Of a stretch of DNA of 64,000 nt, positions 34,801 to 49,100 are shown piece by piece. Under the pieces are notes generated by a model. The model was not told the origin of the DNA. It worked only from the letters and a program-made list of their open reading frames with translations, and did not search any database. Location of the stretch: positions 47,715,818-47,779,817 of the forward strand of contig OY747716.1 in NCBI GenBank assembly GCA_963556495.2. Direction: 5' to 3'. This DNA comes from Valencia hispanica (taxonomy: Eukaryota > Chordata > Actinopteri > Cyprinodontiformes > Valenciidae). A program made the position numbers and the translations under genes. How positions within the stretch are numbered: position 1 is the first letter of the stretch; every line of letters starts with the position of its first letter.

Positions 34801-37167
34801 TTGTAACTTATTATTTGTACTTGTAACTTACGGTTTGTAACTTGTAACTTTTTATTTGTACTTGTAACTTATTATTTGTACTTGTAACTTATTTGTACTT
34901 GTAACTTATGTTTTGTACTTGTAACTTATGTTTTGTACTTGTAACTTATTATTTGTACTTGTAACTTATTATTTGTACTTGTAACTTACGGTTTGTACTT
35001 GTAACTTATTATTTGTACTTGTAACTTATGTTTTGTACTTGTAACTTATTATTTGTACTTGTAACTTATAATTTGTACTTGTAACTTACGGTTTGTAACT
35101 TGTAACCTTTTATTTGTACTTGTAACTTATTATTTGTACTTGTAACTTATTATTTGTACTTGTAACTTATTTGTACTTGTAACTTATGTTTTGTACTTGT
35201 AACTTATGTTTTGTACTTGTAACTTATTATTTGTACTTGTAACTTATTATTTGTACTTGTAACTTATGTTTTGTACTTGTAACTTATTATTTGTACTTGT
35301 AACTTATTATTTGTACTTGTAACTTACGGTTTGTACTTGTAACTTATTATTTGTACTTGTAACTTATGTTTTGTACTTGTAACTTATTATTTGTACTTGT
35401 AACTTATTATTTGTACTTGTAACTTACGGTTTGTAACTTGTAACTTTTTATTTGTACTTGTAACTTATTATTTGTACTTGTAACTTATTATTTGTACTTG
35501 TAACTTACGGTTTGTACTTGTAACTTATTATTTGTACTTGTAACTTATGTTTTGTACTTGTAACTTATTATTTGTACTTGTAACTTATTATTTGTACTTG
35601 TAACTTACGGTTTGTACTTGTAACTTATTATTTGTACTTGTAACTTATGTTTTGTACTTGTAACTTATTATTTGTACTTGTAACTTATTATTTGTACTTG
35701 TAACTTACGGTTTGTAACTTGTAACTTTTTATTTGTACTTGTAACTTATTATTTGTACTTGTAACTTATGTTTTGTACTTGTAACTTATGTTTTGTACTT
35801 GTAACTTATGTTTTGTACTTGTAACTTATTATTTGTACTTGTAACTTATTATTTGTACTTGTAACTTACGGTTTGTACTTGTAACTTATTATTTGTACTT
35901 GTAACTTATGTTTTGTACTTGTAACTTATTATTTGTACTTGTAACTTATTATTTGTACTTGTAACTTACAGTTTGTAACTTGTAACTTTTTATTTGTACT
36001 TGTAACTTATTATTTGTACTTGTAACTTACGGTTTGTAACTTGTAACTTTTTATTTGTACTTGTAACTTATTATTTGTACTTGTAACTTATTTGTACTTG
36101 TAACTTATGTTTTGTACTTGTAACTTATGTTTTGTACTTGTAACTTATCATTTGTACTTGTAACTTATTATTTGTACTTGTAACTTATTTGTACTTGTAA
36201 CTTTTTATTTGTACTTGTAACTTATGTTTTGTACTTGTAACTTATTTGTACTTGTAACTTATGTTTCGTACTTGTAACTTATTATTTGTACTTGTAACTA
36301 ATTTGTACTTGTAACTTATGTTTTGTACTTGTAACTTATTATTTGTACTTGTAACTTAAGGTTAGTAACTTGTAACTTTATGTGTACTTGTAACTTATGT
36401 TTTGTACTTGTAACTTATTTGTACTTGTAACTTATGTTTTGTACTTGTAACTTATTATTTGTACTTGTAACTTACGGTTTGTACTTGTAACTTACGGTTT
36501 GTACTTGTAACTTATTATTTGTACTTGTAACTTATGTTTTGTACTTGTAACTTATTATTTGTACTTGTAACTTATAATTTGTACTTGTAACTTACGGTTT
36601 GTAACTTGAAACTTTTTATTTGTACTTGTAACTTATTATTTGTACTTGTAACTTATTATTTGTACTTGTAACTTATTTGTACTTGTAACTTATGTTTTGT
36701 ACTTGTAACTTATGTTTTGTACTTGTAACTTATTATTTGTACTTGTAACTTATTATTTGTACTTGTAACTTATGTTTTGTACTTGTAACTTATTATTTGT
36801 ACTTGTAACTTATTATTTGTACTTGTAACTTACGGTTTGTAACTTGTAACTTTTTATTTGTACTTGTAACTTATTATTTGTACTTGTAACTTATTATTTG
36901 TACTTGTAACTTATGTTTTGTACTTGTAACTTATGTTTTGTACTTGTAACTTATGTTTTGTACTTGTAACTTATTATTTGTACTTGTAACTTATTATTTG
37001 TACTTGTAACTTATTTGTACTTGTAACTTATGTTTTGTACTTGTAACTTACGGTTTGTACTTGTAACTTATTATTTGTACTTGTAACTTATGTTTTGTAC
37101 TTGTAACTTATTATTTGTACTTGTAACTTATAATTTGTACTTGTAACTTACGGTTTGTAACTTGTAA

Positions 37168-40100
37168 CCTTTTATTTGTACTTGTAACTTATTATTTGTA
37201 CTTGTAACTTATTATTTGTACTTGTAACTTATTTGTACTTGTAACTTATGTTTTGTACTTGTAACTTATGTTTTGTACTTGTAACTTATTATTTGTACTT
37301 GTAACTTACGGTTTGTACTTGTAACTTATTATTTGTACTTGTAACTTATGTTTTGTACTTGTAACTTATTATTTGTACTTGTAACTTACGGTTTGTACTT
37401 GTAACTTATTATTTGTACTTGTAACTTATGTTTTGTACTTGTAACTTATTATTGTTACTTGTAACTTATTATTTGTACTTGTAACTTACGGTTTGTAACT
37501 TGTAACTTTTTATTTGTACTTGTAACTTATTATTTGTACTTGTAACTTACGGTTTGTACTTGTAACTTATTATTTGTACTTGTAACTTATGTTTTGTACT
37601 TGTAACTTATTATTTGTACTTGTAACTTATTATTTGTACTTGTAACTTACGGTTTGTAACTTGTAACTTTTTATGTGTACTTGTAACTTATGTTTTGTAC
37701 TTGTAACTTATTTTTTGTACTTGTAACTTACGGTTTGTACTTGTAACTTATTATTTGTACTTGTAACTTACGGTTTGTACTTGTAACTTATTATTTGTAC
37801 TTGTAACTTATGTTTTGTACTTGTAACTTATGTTTTGTACTTGTAACTTATGTTTTGTACTTGTAACTTATTATTTGTACTTGTAACTTATTATTTGTAC
37901 TTGTAACTTATTTGTACTTGTAACTTATGTTTTGTACTTGTAACTTTTTACGTGTACTTGTAACTTATGTTTTGTACTTGTAACTTATTATTTTTACTTG
38001 TAACTTATTATTTGTACTTGTAACTTACGGTTTGTAACTTGTATCTTTTTATTTGTACTTGTAACTTATTATTTGTACTTGTAACTTAAGGTTAGTAACT
38101 TGTAACTTTATGTGTACTTGTAACTTTTTTTTGTACTTGTAACTTATTTGTACTTGTAACTTATGTTTTGTACTTGTAACTTATTATTTGTACTTGTAAC
38201 TTACGGTTTGTACTTGTAACTTACGGTTTGTACTTGTAACTTATTATTTGTACTTGTAACTTATGTTTTGTACTTGTAACTTATTATTTGTACTTGTAAC
38301 TTATAATTTGTACTTGTAACTTACGGTTTGTAACTTGAAACTTTTTATTTGTACTTGTAACTTATTATTTGTACTTGTAACTTATTATTTGTACTTGTAA
38401 CTTATTTGTACTTGTAACTTATGTTTTGTACTTGTAACTTATGTTTTGTACTTGTAACTTATGTTTTGTACTTGTAACTTATTATTTGTACTTGTAACTT
38501 ATGTTTTGTACTTGTAACTTATTATTTGTACTTGTAACTTATTATTTGTACTTGTAACTTACGGTTTGTACTTGTAACTTATTATTTGTACTTGTAACTT
38601 ATGTTTTGTACTTGTAACTTATTATTTGTACTTGTAACTTATGTTTTGTACTTGTAACTTATGTTTTGTACTTGTAACTTATGTTTTGTACTTGTAACTT
38701 ATTATTTGTACTTGTAACTTATTATTTGTACTTGTAACTTACGGTTTGTACTTGTAACTTATTATTTGTACTTGTAACTTATGTTTTGTACTTGTAACTT
38801 ATTATTTGTACTTGTAACTTATTATTTGTACTTGTAACTTACAGTTTGTAACTTGTAACTTTTTATTTGTACTTGTAACTTATTATTTGTACTTGTAACT
38901 TACGGTTTGTAACTCGTAACTTTTTATTTGTACTTGTAACTTATTATTTGTACTTGTAACTTATTTGTACTTGTAACTTATGTTTTGTACTTGTAACTTA
39001 TCATTTGTACTTGTAACTTATTATTTGTACTTGTAACTTATTTGTACTTATAACTTATTATTTGTACTTGTAACTTATTATTTGTACTTGTAACTTATGT
39101 TTTGTACTTGTAACTTATGTTTTGTACTTGTAACTTATTATTTGTACTTGTAACTTATGTTTTGTACTTGTAACTTATTATTTGTACTTGTAACTTATTA
39201 TTTGTACTTGTAACTTACGGTTTGTACTTGTAACTTATTATTTGTACTTGTAACTTATGTTTTGTACTTGTAACTTATTATTTGTACTTGTAACTTATTA
39301 TTTGTACTTGTAACTTACGGTTTGTAACTTGTAACTTTTTCTTTGTACTTGTAACTTATTATTTGTACTTGTAACTTATTATTTGTACTTGTAACTTACG
39401 GTTTGTACTTGTAACTTATTATTTGTACTTGTAACTTATGTTTTGTACTTGTAACTTATTATTTGTACTTGTAACTTATTATTTGTACTTGTAACTTACG
39501 GTTTGTAACTTGTAACTTTTTATTTGTACTTGTAACTTATTATTTGTACTTGTAACTTATTTGTACTTGTAACTTATGTTTTGTACTTGTAACTAATTAT
39601 TTGTACTTGTAACTTAAGGTTAGTAACTTGTAACTTTGTGTACTTGTAACTTATGTTTTGTACTTGTAACTTATGTTTTGTACTTGTAACTTATGTTTTG
39701 TACTTGTAACTTTTTATTTGTACTTGTAACTTATTATTTGTACTTGTAACTTATTTGTACTTGTAACTTATGTTTTGTACTTGTAACTTACGGTTTGTAC
39801 TTGTAACTTATTATTTGTACTTGTAACTTATGTTTTGTACTTGTAACTTATTATTTGTACTTGTAACTTATAATTTGTACTTGTAACTTACGGTTTGTAA
39901 CTTGTAACCTTTTATTTGTACTTGTAACTTATTATTTGTACTTGTAACTTATTATTTGTACTTGTAACTTATTTGTACTTGTAACTTATGTTTTGTACTT
40001 GTAACTTATGTTTTGTACTTGTAACTTATTATTTGTACTTGTAACTTACGGTTTGTACTTGTAACTTATTATTTGTACTTGTAACTTATGTTTTGTACTT

Positions 40101-43100
40101 GTAACTTATTATTTGTACTTGTAACTTACGGTTTGTACTTGTAACTTATTATTTGTACTTGTAACTTATGTTTTGTACTTGTAACTTATTATTGTTACTT
40201 GTAACTTATTATTTGTACTTGTAACTTACGGTTTGTAACTTGTAACTTTTTATTTGTACTTGTAACTTATTATTTGTACTTGTAACTTACGGTTTGTACT
40301 TGTAACTTATTATTTGTACTTGTAACTTATGTTTTGTACTTGTAACTTATTATTTGTACTTGTAACTTATTATTTGTACTTGTAACTTACGGTTTGTAAC
40401 TTGTAACTTATTATTTGTACTTGTAACTTATGTTTTGTACTTGTAACTTATTATTTGTACTTGTAACTTACGGTTTGTACTTGTAACTTATTATTTGTAC
40501 TTGTAACTTATGTTTTGTACTTGTAACTTATGTTTTGTACTTGTAACTTATGTTTTGTACTTGTAACTTATTATTTGTACTTGTAACTTATTATTTGTAC
40601 TTGTAACTTATTTGTACTTGTAACTTATGTTTTGTACTTGTAACTTTTTACGTGTACTTGTAACTTATGTTTTGTACTTGTAACTTATTATTTGTACTTG
40701 TAACTTATTATTTGTACTTGTAACTTACGGTTTGTAACTTGTAACTTTTTATTTGTACTTGTAACTTATTATTTGTACTTGTAACTTAAGGTTAGTAACT
40801 TGTAACTTTATGTGTACTTGTAACTTATGTTTTGTACTTGTAACTTATTTGTACTTGTAACTTATGTTTTGTACTTGTAACTTATTATTTGTACTTGTAA
40901 CTTACGGTTTGTACTTGTAACTTACGGTTTGTACTTGTAACTTATTATTTGTACTTGTAACTTATGTTTTGTACTTGTAACTTATTATTTGTACTTGTAA
41001 CTTATAATTTGTACTTGTAACTTACGGTTTGTAACTTGAAACTTTTTATTTGTACTTGTAACTTATTATTTGTACTTGTAACTTATTATTTGTACTTGTA
41101 ACTTATTTGTACTTGTAACTTATGTTTTGTACTTGTAACTTATGTTTTGTACTTGTAACTTATTATTTGTACTTGTAACTTATTATTTGTACTTGTAACT
41201 TATGTTTTGTACTTGTAACTTATTATTTGTACTTGTAACTTATTATTTGTACTTGTAACTTACGGTTTGTAACTTGTAACTTATTATTTGTACTTGTAAC
41301 TTATGTTTTGTACTTGTAACTTATTATTTGTACTTGTAACTTATTATTTGTACTTGTATGTAACTACTTGTAACTTACGGTTTGTACTTGTAACTTATTA
41401 TTTGTACTTGTAACTTATGTTTTGTACTTGTAACTTATTATTTGTACTTGTAACTTATTATTTGTACTTGTAACTTACAGTTTGTAACTTGTAACTTTTT
41501 ATTTGTACTTGTAACTTATTATTTGTACTTGTAACTTACGGTTTGTAACTTGTAACTTTTTATTTGTACTTGTAACTTATTATTTGTACTTGTAACTTAT
41601 TTGTACTTGTAACTTATGTTTTGTACTTGTAACTTATTATTTGTACTTGTAACTTATTATTTGTACTTGTAACTTATTTGTACTTGTAACTTATTATTTG
41701 TACTTGTAACTTATTATTTGTACTTGTAACTTATGTTTTGTACTTGTAACTTATGTTTTGTACTTGTAACTTATTATTTGTACTTGTAACTTATGTTTTG
41801 TACTTGTAACTTATTATTTGTACTTGTAACTTATTATTTGTACTTGTAACTTACGGTTTGTACTTGTAACTTATTATTTGTACTTGTAACTTATGTTTTG
41901 TACTTGTAACTTATTATTTGTACTTGTAACTTATTATTTGTACTTGTAACTTACGGTTTGTAACTTGTAACTTTTTCTTTGTACTTGTAACTTATTATTT
42001 GTACTTGTAACTTATAATTTGTACTTGTAACTTATGGTTTGTACTTGTAACTTATTATTTGTACTTGTAACTAATGTTTTGTACTTGTAACTTATTATTT
42101 GTACTTGTAACTTATTATTTGTACTTGTAACTTACGGTTTGTAACTTGTAACTTTTTATTTGTACTTGTAACTTATTATTTGTACTTGTAACTTATTTGT
42201 ACTTGTAACTTATGTTTTGTACTTGTAACTTATTATTTGTACTTGTAACTTAAGGTTAGTACTTGTAACTTATGTGTACTTGTAACTTATGTTTTGTACT
42301 TGTAACTTATGTTTTGTACTTGTAACTTATGTTTTGTACTTGTAACTTTTTATTTGTACTTGTAACTTATTATTTGTACTTGTAACTTATTTGTACTTGT
42401 AACTTATGTTTTGTACTTGTAACTTACGGTTTGTACTTGTAACTTATTATTTGTACTTGTAACTTATGTTTTGTACTTGTAACTTATTATTTGTACTTGT
42501 AACTTATAATTTGTACTTGTAACTTACGGTTTGTAACTTGTAACCTTTTATTTGTACTTGTAACTTATTATTTGTACTTGTAACTTATTATTTGTACTTG
42601 TAACTTATTTGTACTTGTAACTTATGTTTTGTACTTGTAACTTATGTTTTGTACTTGTAACTTATTATTTGTACTTGTAACTTACGGTTTGTACTTGTAA
42701 CTTATTATTTGTACTTGTAACTTATGTTTTGTACTTGTAACTTATTATTTGTACTTGTAACTTACGGTTTGTACTTGTAACTTATTATTTGTACTTGTAA
42801 CTTATGTTTTGTACTTGTAACTTATTATTGTTACTTGTAACTTATTATTTGTACTTGTAACTTACGGTTTGTAACTTGTAACTTTTTATTTGTACTTGTA
42901 ACTTATTATTTGTACTTGTAACTTACGGTTTGTACTTGTAACTTATTATTTGTACTTGTAACTTATGTTTTGTACTTGTAACTTATTATTTGTACTTGTA
43001 ACTTATTATTTGTACTTGTAACTTACGGTTTGTAACTTGTAACTTTTTATGTGTACTTGTAACTTATGTTTTGTACTTGTAACTTATTTTTTGTACTTGT

Positions 43101-46100
43101 AACTTACGGTTTGTACTTGTAACTTATTATTTGTACTTGTAACTTACGGTTTGTACTTGTAACTTATTATTTGTACTTGTAACTTATGTTTTGTACTTGT
43201 AACTTATGTTTTGTACTTGTAACTTATGTTTTGTACTTGTAACTTATTATTTGTACTTGTAACTTATTATTTGTACTTGTAACTTATTTGTACTTGTAAC
43301 TTATGTTTTGTACTTGTAACTTTTTACGTGTACTTGTAACTTATGTTTTGTACTTGTAACTTATTATTTTTACTTGTAACTTATTATTTGTACTTGTAAC
43401 TTACGGTTTGTAACTTGTATCTTTTTATTTGTACTTGTAACTTATTATTTGTACTTGTAACTTAAGGTTAGTAACTTGTAACTTTATGTGTACTTGTAAC
43501 TTATGTTTTGTACTTGTAACTTATTTGTACTTGTAACATATGTTTTGTACTTGTAACTTATTATTTGTACTTGTAACTTACGGTTTGTACTTGTAACTTA
43601 CGGTTTGTACTTGTAACTTATTATTTGTACTTGTAACTTATGTTTTGTACTTGTAACTTATTATTTGTACTTGTAACTTATAATTTGTACTTGTAACTTA
43701 CGGTTTGTAACTTGTAACTTTTTATTTGTACTTGTAACTTATTATTTGTACTTGTAACTTATTATTTGTACTTGTAACTTATTTGTACTTGTAACTTATG
43801 TTTTGTACTTGTAACTTATGTTTTGTACTTGTAACTTATTATTTGTACTTGTAACTTATTATTTGTACTTGTAACTTATGTTTTGTACTTGTAACTTATT
43901 ATTTGTACTTGTAACTTATTATTTGTACTTGTAACTTACGGTTTGTACTTGTAACTTATTATTTGTACTTGTAACTTATGTTTTGTACTTGTAACTTATT
44001 ATTTGTACTTGTAACTTATTTGTACTTGTAACTTATGTTTTGTACTTGTAACTTATGTTTTGTACTTGTAACTTATTATTTGTACTTGTAACTTATTATT
44101 TGTACTTGTAACTTACGGTTTGTACTTGTAACTTATTATTTGTACTGTAACTTATGTTTTGTACTTGTAACTTATTATTTGTACTTGTAACTTATTATTT
44201 GTACTTGTAACTTACAGTTTGTAACTTGTAACTTTTTATTTGTACTTGTAACTTATTATTTGTACTTGTAACTTACGGTTTGTAACTTGTAACTTTTTAT
44301 TTTTACTTGTAACTTATTATTTGTACTTGTAACTTATTTGTACTTGTAACTTATGTTTTGTACTTGTAACTTATCATTTGTACTTGTAACTTATTATTTG
44401 TACTTGTAACTTATTATTTGTACTTGTAACTTATTATTTGTACTTGTAACTTATTATTTGTACTTGTAACTTATGTTTTGTACTTGTAACTTATGTTTTG
44501 TACTTGTAACTTATTATTTGTACTTGTAACTTATGTTTTGTACTTGTAACTTATTATTTGTACTTGTAACTTATTATTTGTACTTGTAACTTACGGTTTG
44601 TACTTGTAACTTATTATTTGTACTTGTAACTTATGTTTTGTACTTGTAACTTATTATTTGTACTTGTAACTTATTATTTGTACTTGTAACTTACGGTTTG
44701 TAACTTGTAACTTTTTCTTTGTACTTGTAACTTATTATTTGTACTTGTAACTTATTATTTGTACTTGTAACTTACGGTTTGTACTTGTAACTTATTATTT
44801 GTACTTGTAACTTATGTTTTGTACTTGTAACTTATTATTTGTACTTGTAACTTATTATTTGTACTTGTAACTTACGGTTTGTAACTTGTAACTTTTTATT
44901 TGTACTTGTAACTTATTATTTGTACTTGTAACTTATTTGTACTTGTAACTTATGTTTTGTACTTGTAACTTATTATTTGTACTTGTAACTTAAGGTTAGT
45001 AACTTGTAACTTTATGTGTACTTGTAACTTATGTTTTGTACTTGTAACTTATTTGTACTTGTAACTTATGTTTTGTACTTGTAACTTATTATTTGTACTT
45101 GTAACTTATTATTTGTACTTGTAACTTATGTTTTGTACTTGTAACTTATTATTTGTACTTGTAACTTATGTTTTGTACTTGTAACTTATTATTTGTACTT
45201 GTAACTTACGGTTTGTAACTTGTAACTTTTTCTTTGTACTTGTAACTTATTATTTGTACTTGTAACTTATTATTTGTACTTGTAACTTACGGTTTGTACT
45301 TGTAACTTATGTTTTGTACTTGTAACTTATTATTTGTACTTGTAACTTATTATTTGTACTTGTAACTTACGGTTTGTAACTTGTAACTTTTTATTTGTAC
45401 TTGTAACTTATTATTTGTACTTGTAACTTATTTGTACTTGTAACTTATGTTTTGTACTTGTAACTTATGTTTTGTACTTGTAACTTATGTTTTGTACTTG
45501 TAACTTATTATTTGTACTTGTAACTTATTATTTGTACTTGTAACTTATTATTTGTACTTGTAACTTATGTTTTGTACTTGTAACTTACGGTTTGTACTTG
45601 TAACTTATTATTTGTACTTGTAACTTATGTTTTGTACTTGTAACTTATTATTTGTACTTGTAACTTATAATTTGTACTTGTAACTTACGGTTTGTAACTT
45701 GTAACCTTTTATTTGTACTTGTAACTTATTATTTGTACTTGTAACTAATTTGTACTTGTAACTTATGTTTTGTACTTGTAACTTATTATTTGTACTTGTA
45801 ACTTAAGGTTAGTAACTTGTAACTTTATGTGTACTTGTAACTTATGTTTTGTACTTGTAACTTATTTGTACTTGTAACTTATGTTTTGTACTTGTAACTT
45901 ATTATTTGTACTTGTAACTTACGGTTTGTACTTGTAACTTACGGTTTGTACTTGTAACTTATTATTTGTACTTGTAACTTATGTTTTGTACTTGTAACTT
46001 ATTATTTGTACTTGTAACTTATAATTTGTACTTGTAACTTACGGTTTGTAACTTGAAACTTTTTATTTGTACTTGTAACTTATTATTTGTACTTGTAACT

Positions 46101-49100
46101 TATTATTTGTACTTGTAACTTATTTGTACTTGTAACTTATGTTTTGTACTTGTAACTTATGTTTTGTACTTGTAACTTATTATTTGTACTTGTAACTTAT
46201 TTTTTGTACTTGTAACTTATGTTTTGTACTTGTAACTTATTATTTGTACTTGTAACTTATTATTTGTACTTGTAACTTACGGTTTGTAACTTGTAACTTT
46301 TTATTTGTACTTGTAACTTATTATTTGTACTTGTAACTTATTTGTACTTGTAACTTATGTTTTGTACTTGTAACTTATGTTTTGTACTTGTAACTTATGT
46401 TTTGTACTTGTAACTTTTTATTTGTACTTGTAACTTATTATTTGTACTTGTAACTTATTTGTACTTGTAACTTATGTTTTGTACTTGTAACTTACGGTTT
46501 GTACTTGTAACTTATTATTTGTACTTGTAACTTATGTTTTGTACTTGTAACTTATTATTTGTACTTGTAACTTATAATTTGTACTTGTAACTTACGGTTT
46601 GTAACTTGTAACCTTTTATTTGTACTTGTAACTTATTATTTGTACTTGTAACTTATTATTTGTACTTGTAACTTATTTGTACTTGTAACTTATGTTTTGT
46701 ACTTGTAACCTATGTTTTGTACTTGTAACTTATTATTTGTACTTGTAACTTACGGTTTGTACTTGTAACTTATTATTTGTACTTGTAACTTATGTTTTGT
46801 ACTTGTAACTTATTATTTGTACTTGTAACTTACGGTTTGTACTTGTAACTTATTATTTGTACTTGTAACTTATGTTTTGTACTTGTAACTTATTATTGTT
46901 ACTTGTAACTTATTATTTGTACTTGTATCTTACGGTTTGTAACTTGTAACTTTTTATTTGTACTTGTAACTTATTATTTGTACTTGTAACTTACGGTTTG
47001 TACTTGTAACTTATTATTTGTACTTGTAACTTATGTTTTGTACTTGTAACTTATTATTTGTACTTGTAACTTATTATTTGTACTTGTAACTTACGGTTTG
47101 TAACTTGTAACTTTTTATGTGTACTTGTAACTTATGTTTTGTACTTGTAACTTATTTTTTGTACTTGTAACTTACGGTTTGTACTTGTAACTTATTATTT
47201 GTACTTGTAACTTACGGTTTGTACTTGTAACTTATTATTTGTACTTGTAACTTATGTTTTGTACTTGTAACTTATGTTTTGTACTTGTAACTTATGTTTT
47301 GTACTTGTAACTTATTATTTGTACTTGTAACTTATTATTTGTACTTGTAACTTATTTGTACTTGTAACTTATGTTTTGTACTTGTAACTTTTTACGTGTA
47401 CTTGTAACTTATGTTTTGTACTTGTAACTTATTATTTTTACTTGTAACTTATTATTTGTACTTGTAACTTACGGTTTGTAACTTGTATCTTTTTATTTGT
47501 ACTTGTAACTTATTATTTGTACTTGTAACTTAAGGTTAGTAACTTGTAACTTTATGTGTACTTGTAACTTTTTTTTTGTACTTGTAACTTATTTGTACTT
47601 GTAACTTATGTTTTGTACTTGTAACTTATTATTTGTACTTGTAACTTACGGTTTGTACTTGTAACTTACGGTTTGTACTTGTAACTTATTATTTGTACTT
47701 GTAACTTATGTTTTGTACTTGTAACTTATTATTTGTACTTGTAACTTATAATTTGTACTTGTAACTTACGGTTTGTAACTTGAAACTTTTTATTTGTACT
47801 TGTAACTTATTATTTGTACTTGTAACTTATTATTTGTACTTGTAACTTATTTGTACTTGTAACTTATGTTTTGTACTTGTAACTTATGTTTTGTACTTGT
47901 AACTTATTATTTGTACTTGTAACTTATTATTTGTACTAGTAACTTATGTTTTGTACTTGTAACTTATTATTTGTACTTGTAACTTATTATTTGTACTTGT
48001 AACTTACGGTTTGTACTTGTAACTTATTATTTGTACTTGTAACTTATGTTTTGTACTTGTAACTTATTATTTGTACTTGTAACTTATTTGTACTTGTAAC
48101 TTATGTTTTGTACTTGTAACTTATGTTTTGTACTTGTAACTTATTATTTGTACTTGTAACTTATTATTTGTACTTGTAACTTACGGTTTGTACTTGTAAC
48201 TTATTATTTGTACTTGTAACTTATGTTTTGTACTTGTAACTTATTATTTGTACTTGTAACTTATTATTTGTACTTGTAACTTACAGTTTGTAACTTGTAA
48301 CTTTTTATTTGTACTTGTAACTTATTATTTGTACTTGTAACTTACGGTTTGTAACTTGTAACTTTTTATTTGTACTTGTAACTTATTATTTGTACTTGTA
48401 ACTTATTTGTACTTGTAACTTATGTTTTGTACTTGTAACTTATCATTTGTACTTGTAACTTATTATTTGTACTTGTAACTTATTTGTACTTATAACTTAT
48501 TATTTGTACTTGTAACTTATTATTTGTACTTGTAACTTATGTTTTGTACTTGTAACTTATGTTTTGTACTTGTAACTTATTATTTGTACTTGTAACTTAT
48601 GTTTTGTACTTGTAACTTATTATTTGTACTTGTAACTTATTATTTGTACTTGTAACTTACGGTTTGTACTTGTAACTTATTATTTGTACTTGTAACTTAT
48701 GTTTTGTACTTGTAACTTATTATTTGTACTTGTAACTTATTATTTGTACTTGTAACTTACGGTTTGTAACTTGTAACTTTTTCTTTGTACTTGTAACTTA
48801 TTATTTGTACTTGTAACTTATAATTTGTACTTGTAACTTACGGTTTGTACTTGTAACTTATTATTTGTACTTGTAACTAATGTTTTGTACTTGTAACTTA
48901 TTATTTGTACTTGTAACTTATTATTTGTACTTGTAACTTACGGTTTGTAACTTGTAACTTTTTATTTGTACTTGTAACTTATTATTTGTACTTGTAACTT
49001 ATTTGTACTTGTAACTTATGTTTTGTACTTGTAACTTATTATTTGTACTTGTAACTTAAGGTTAGTAACTTGTAACTTTATGTGTACTTGTAACTTATGT

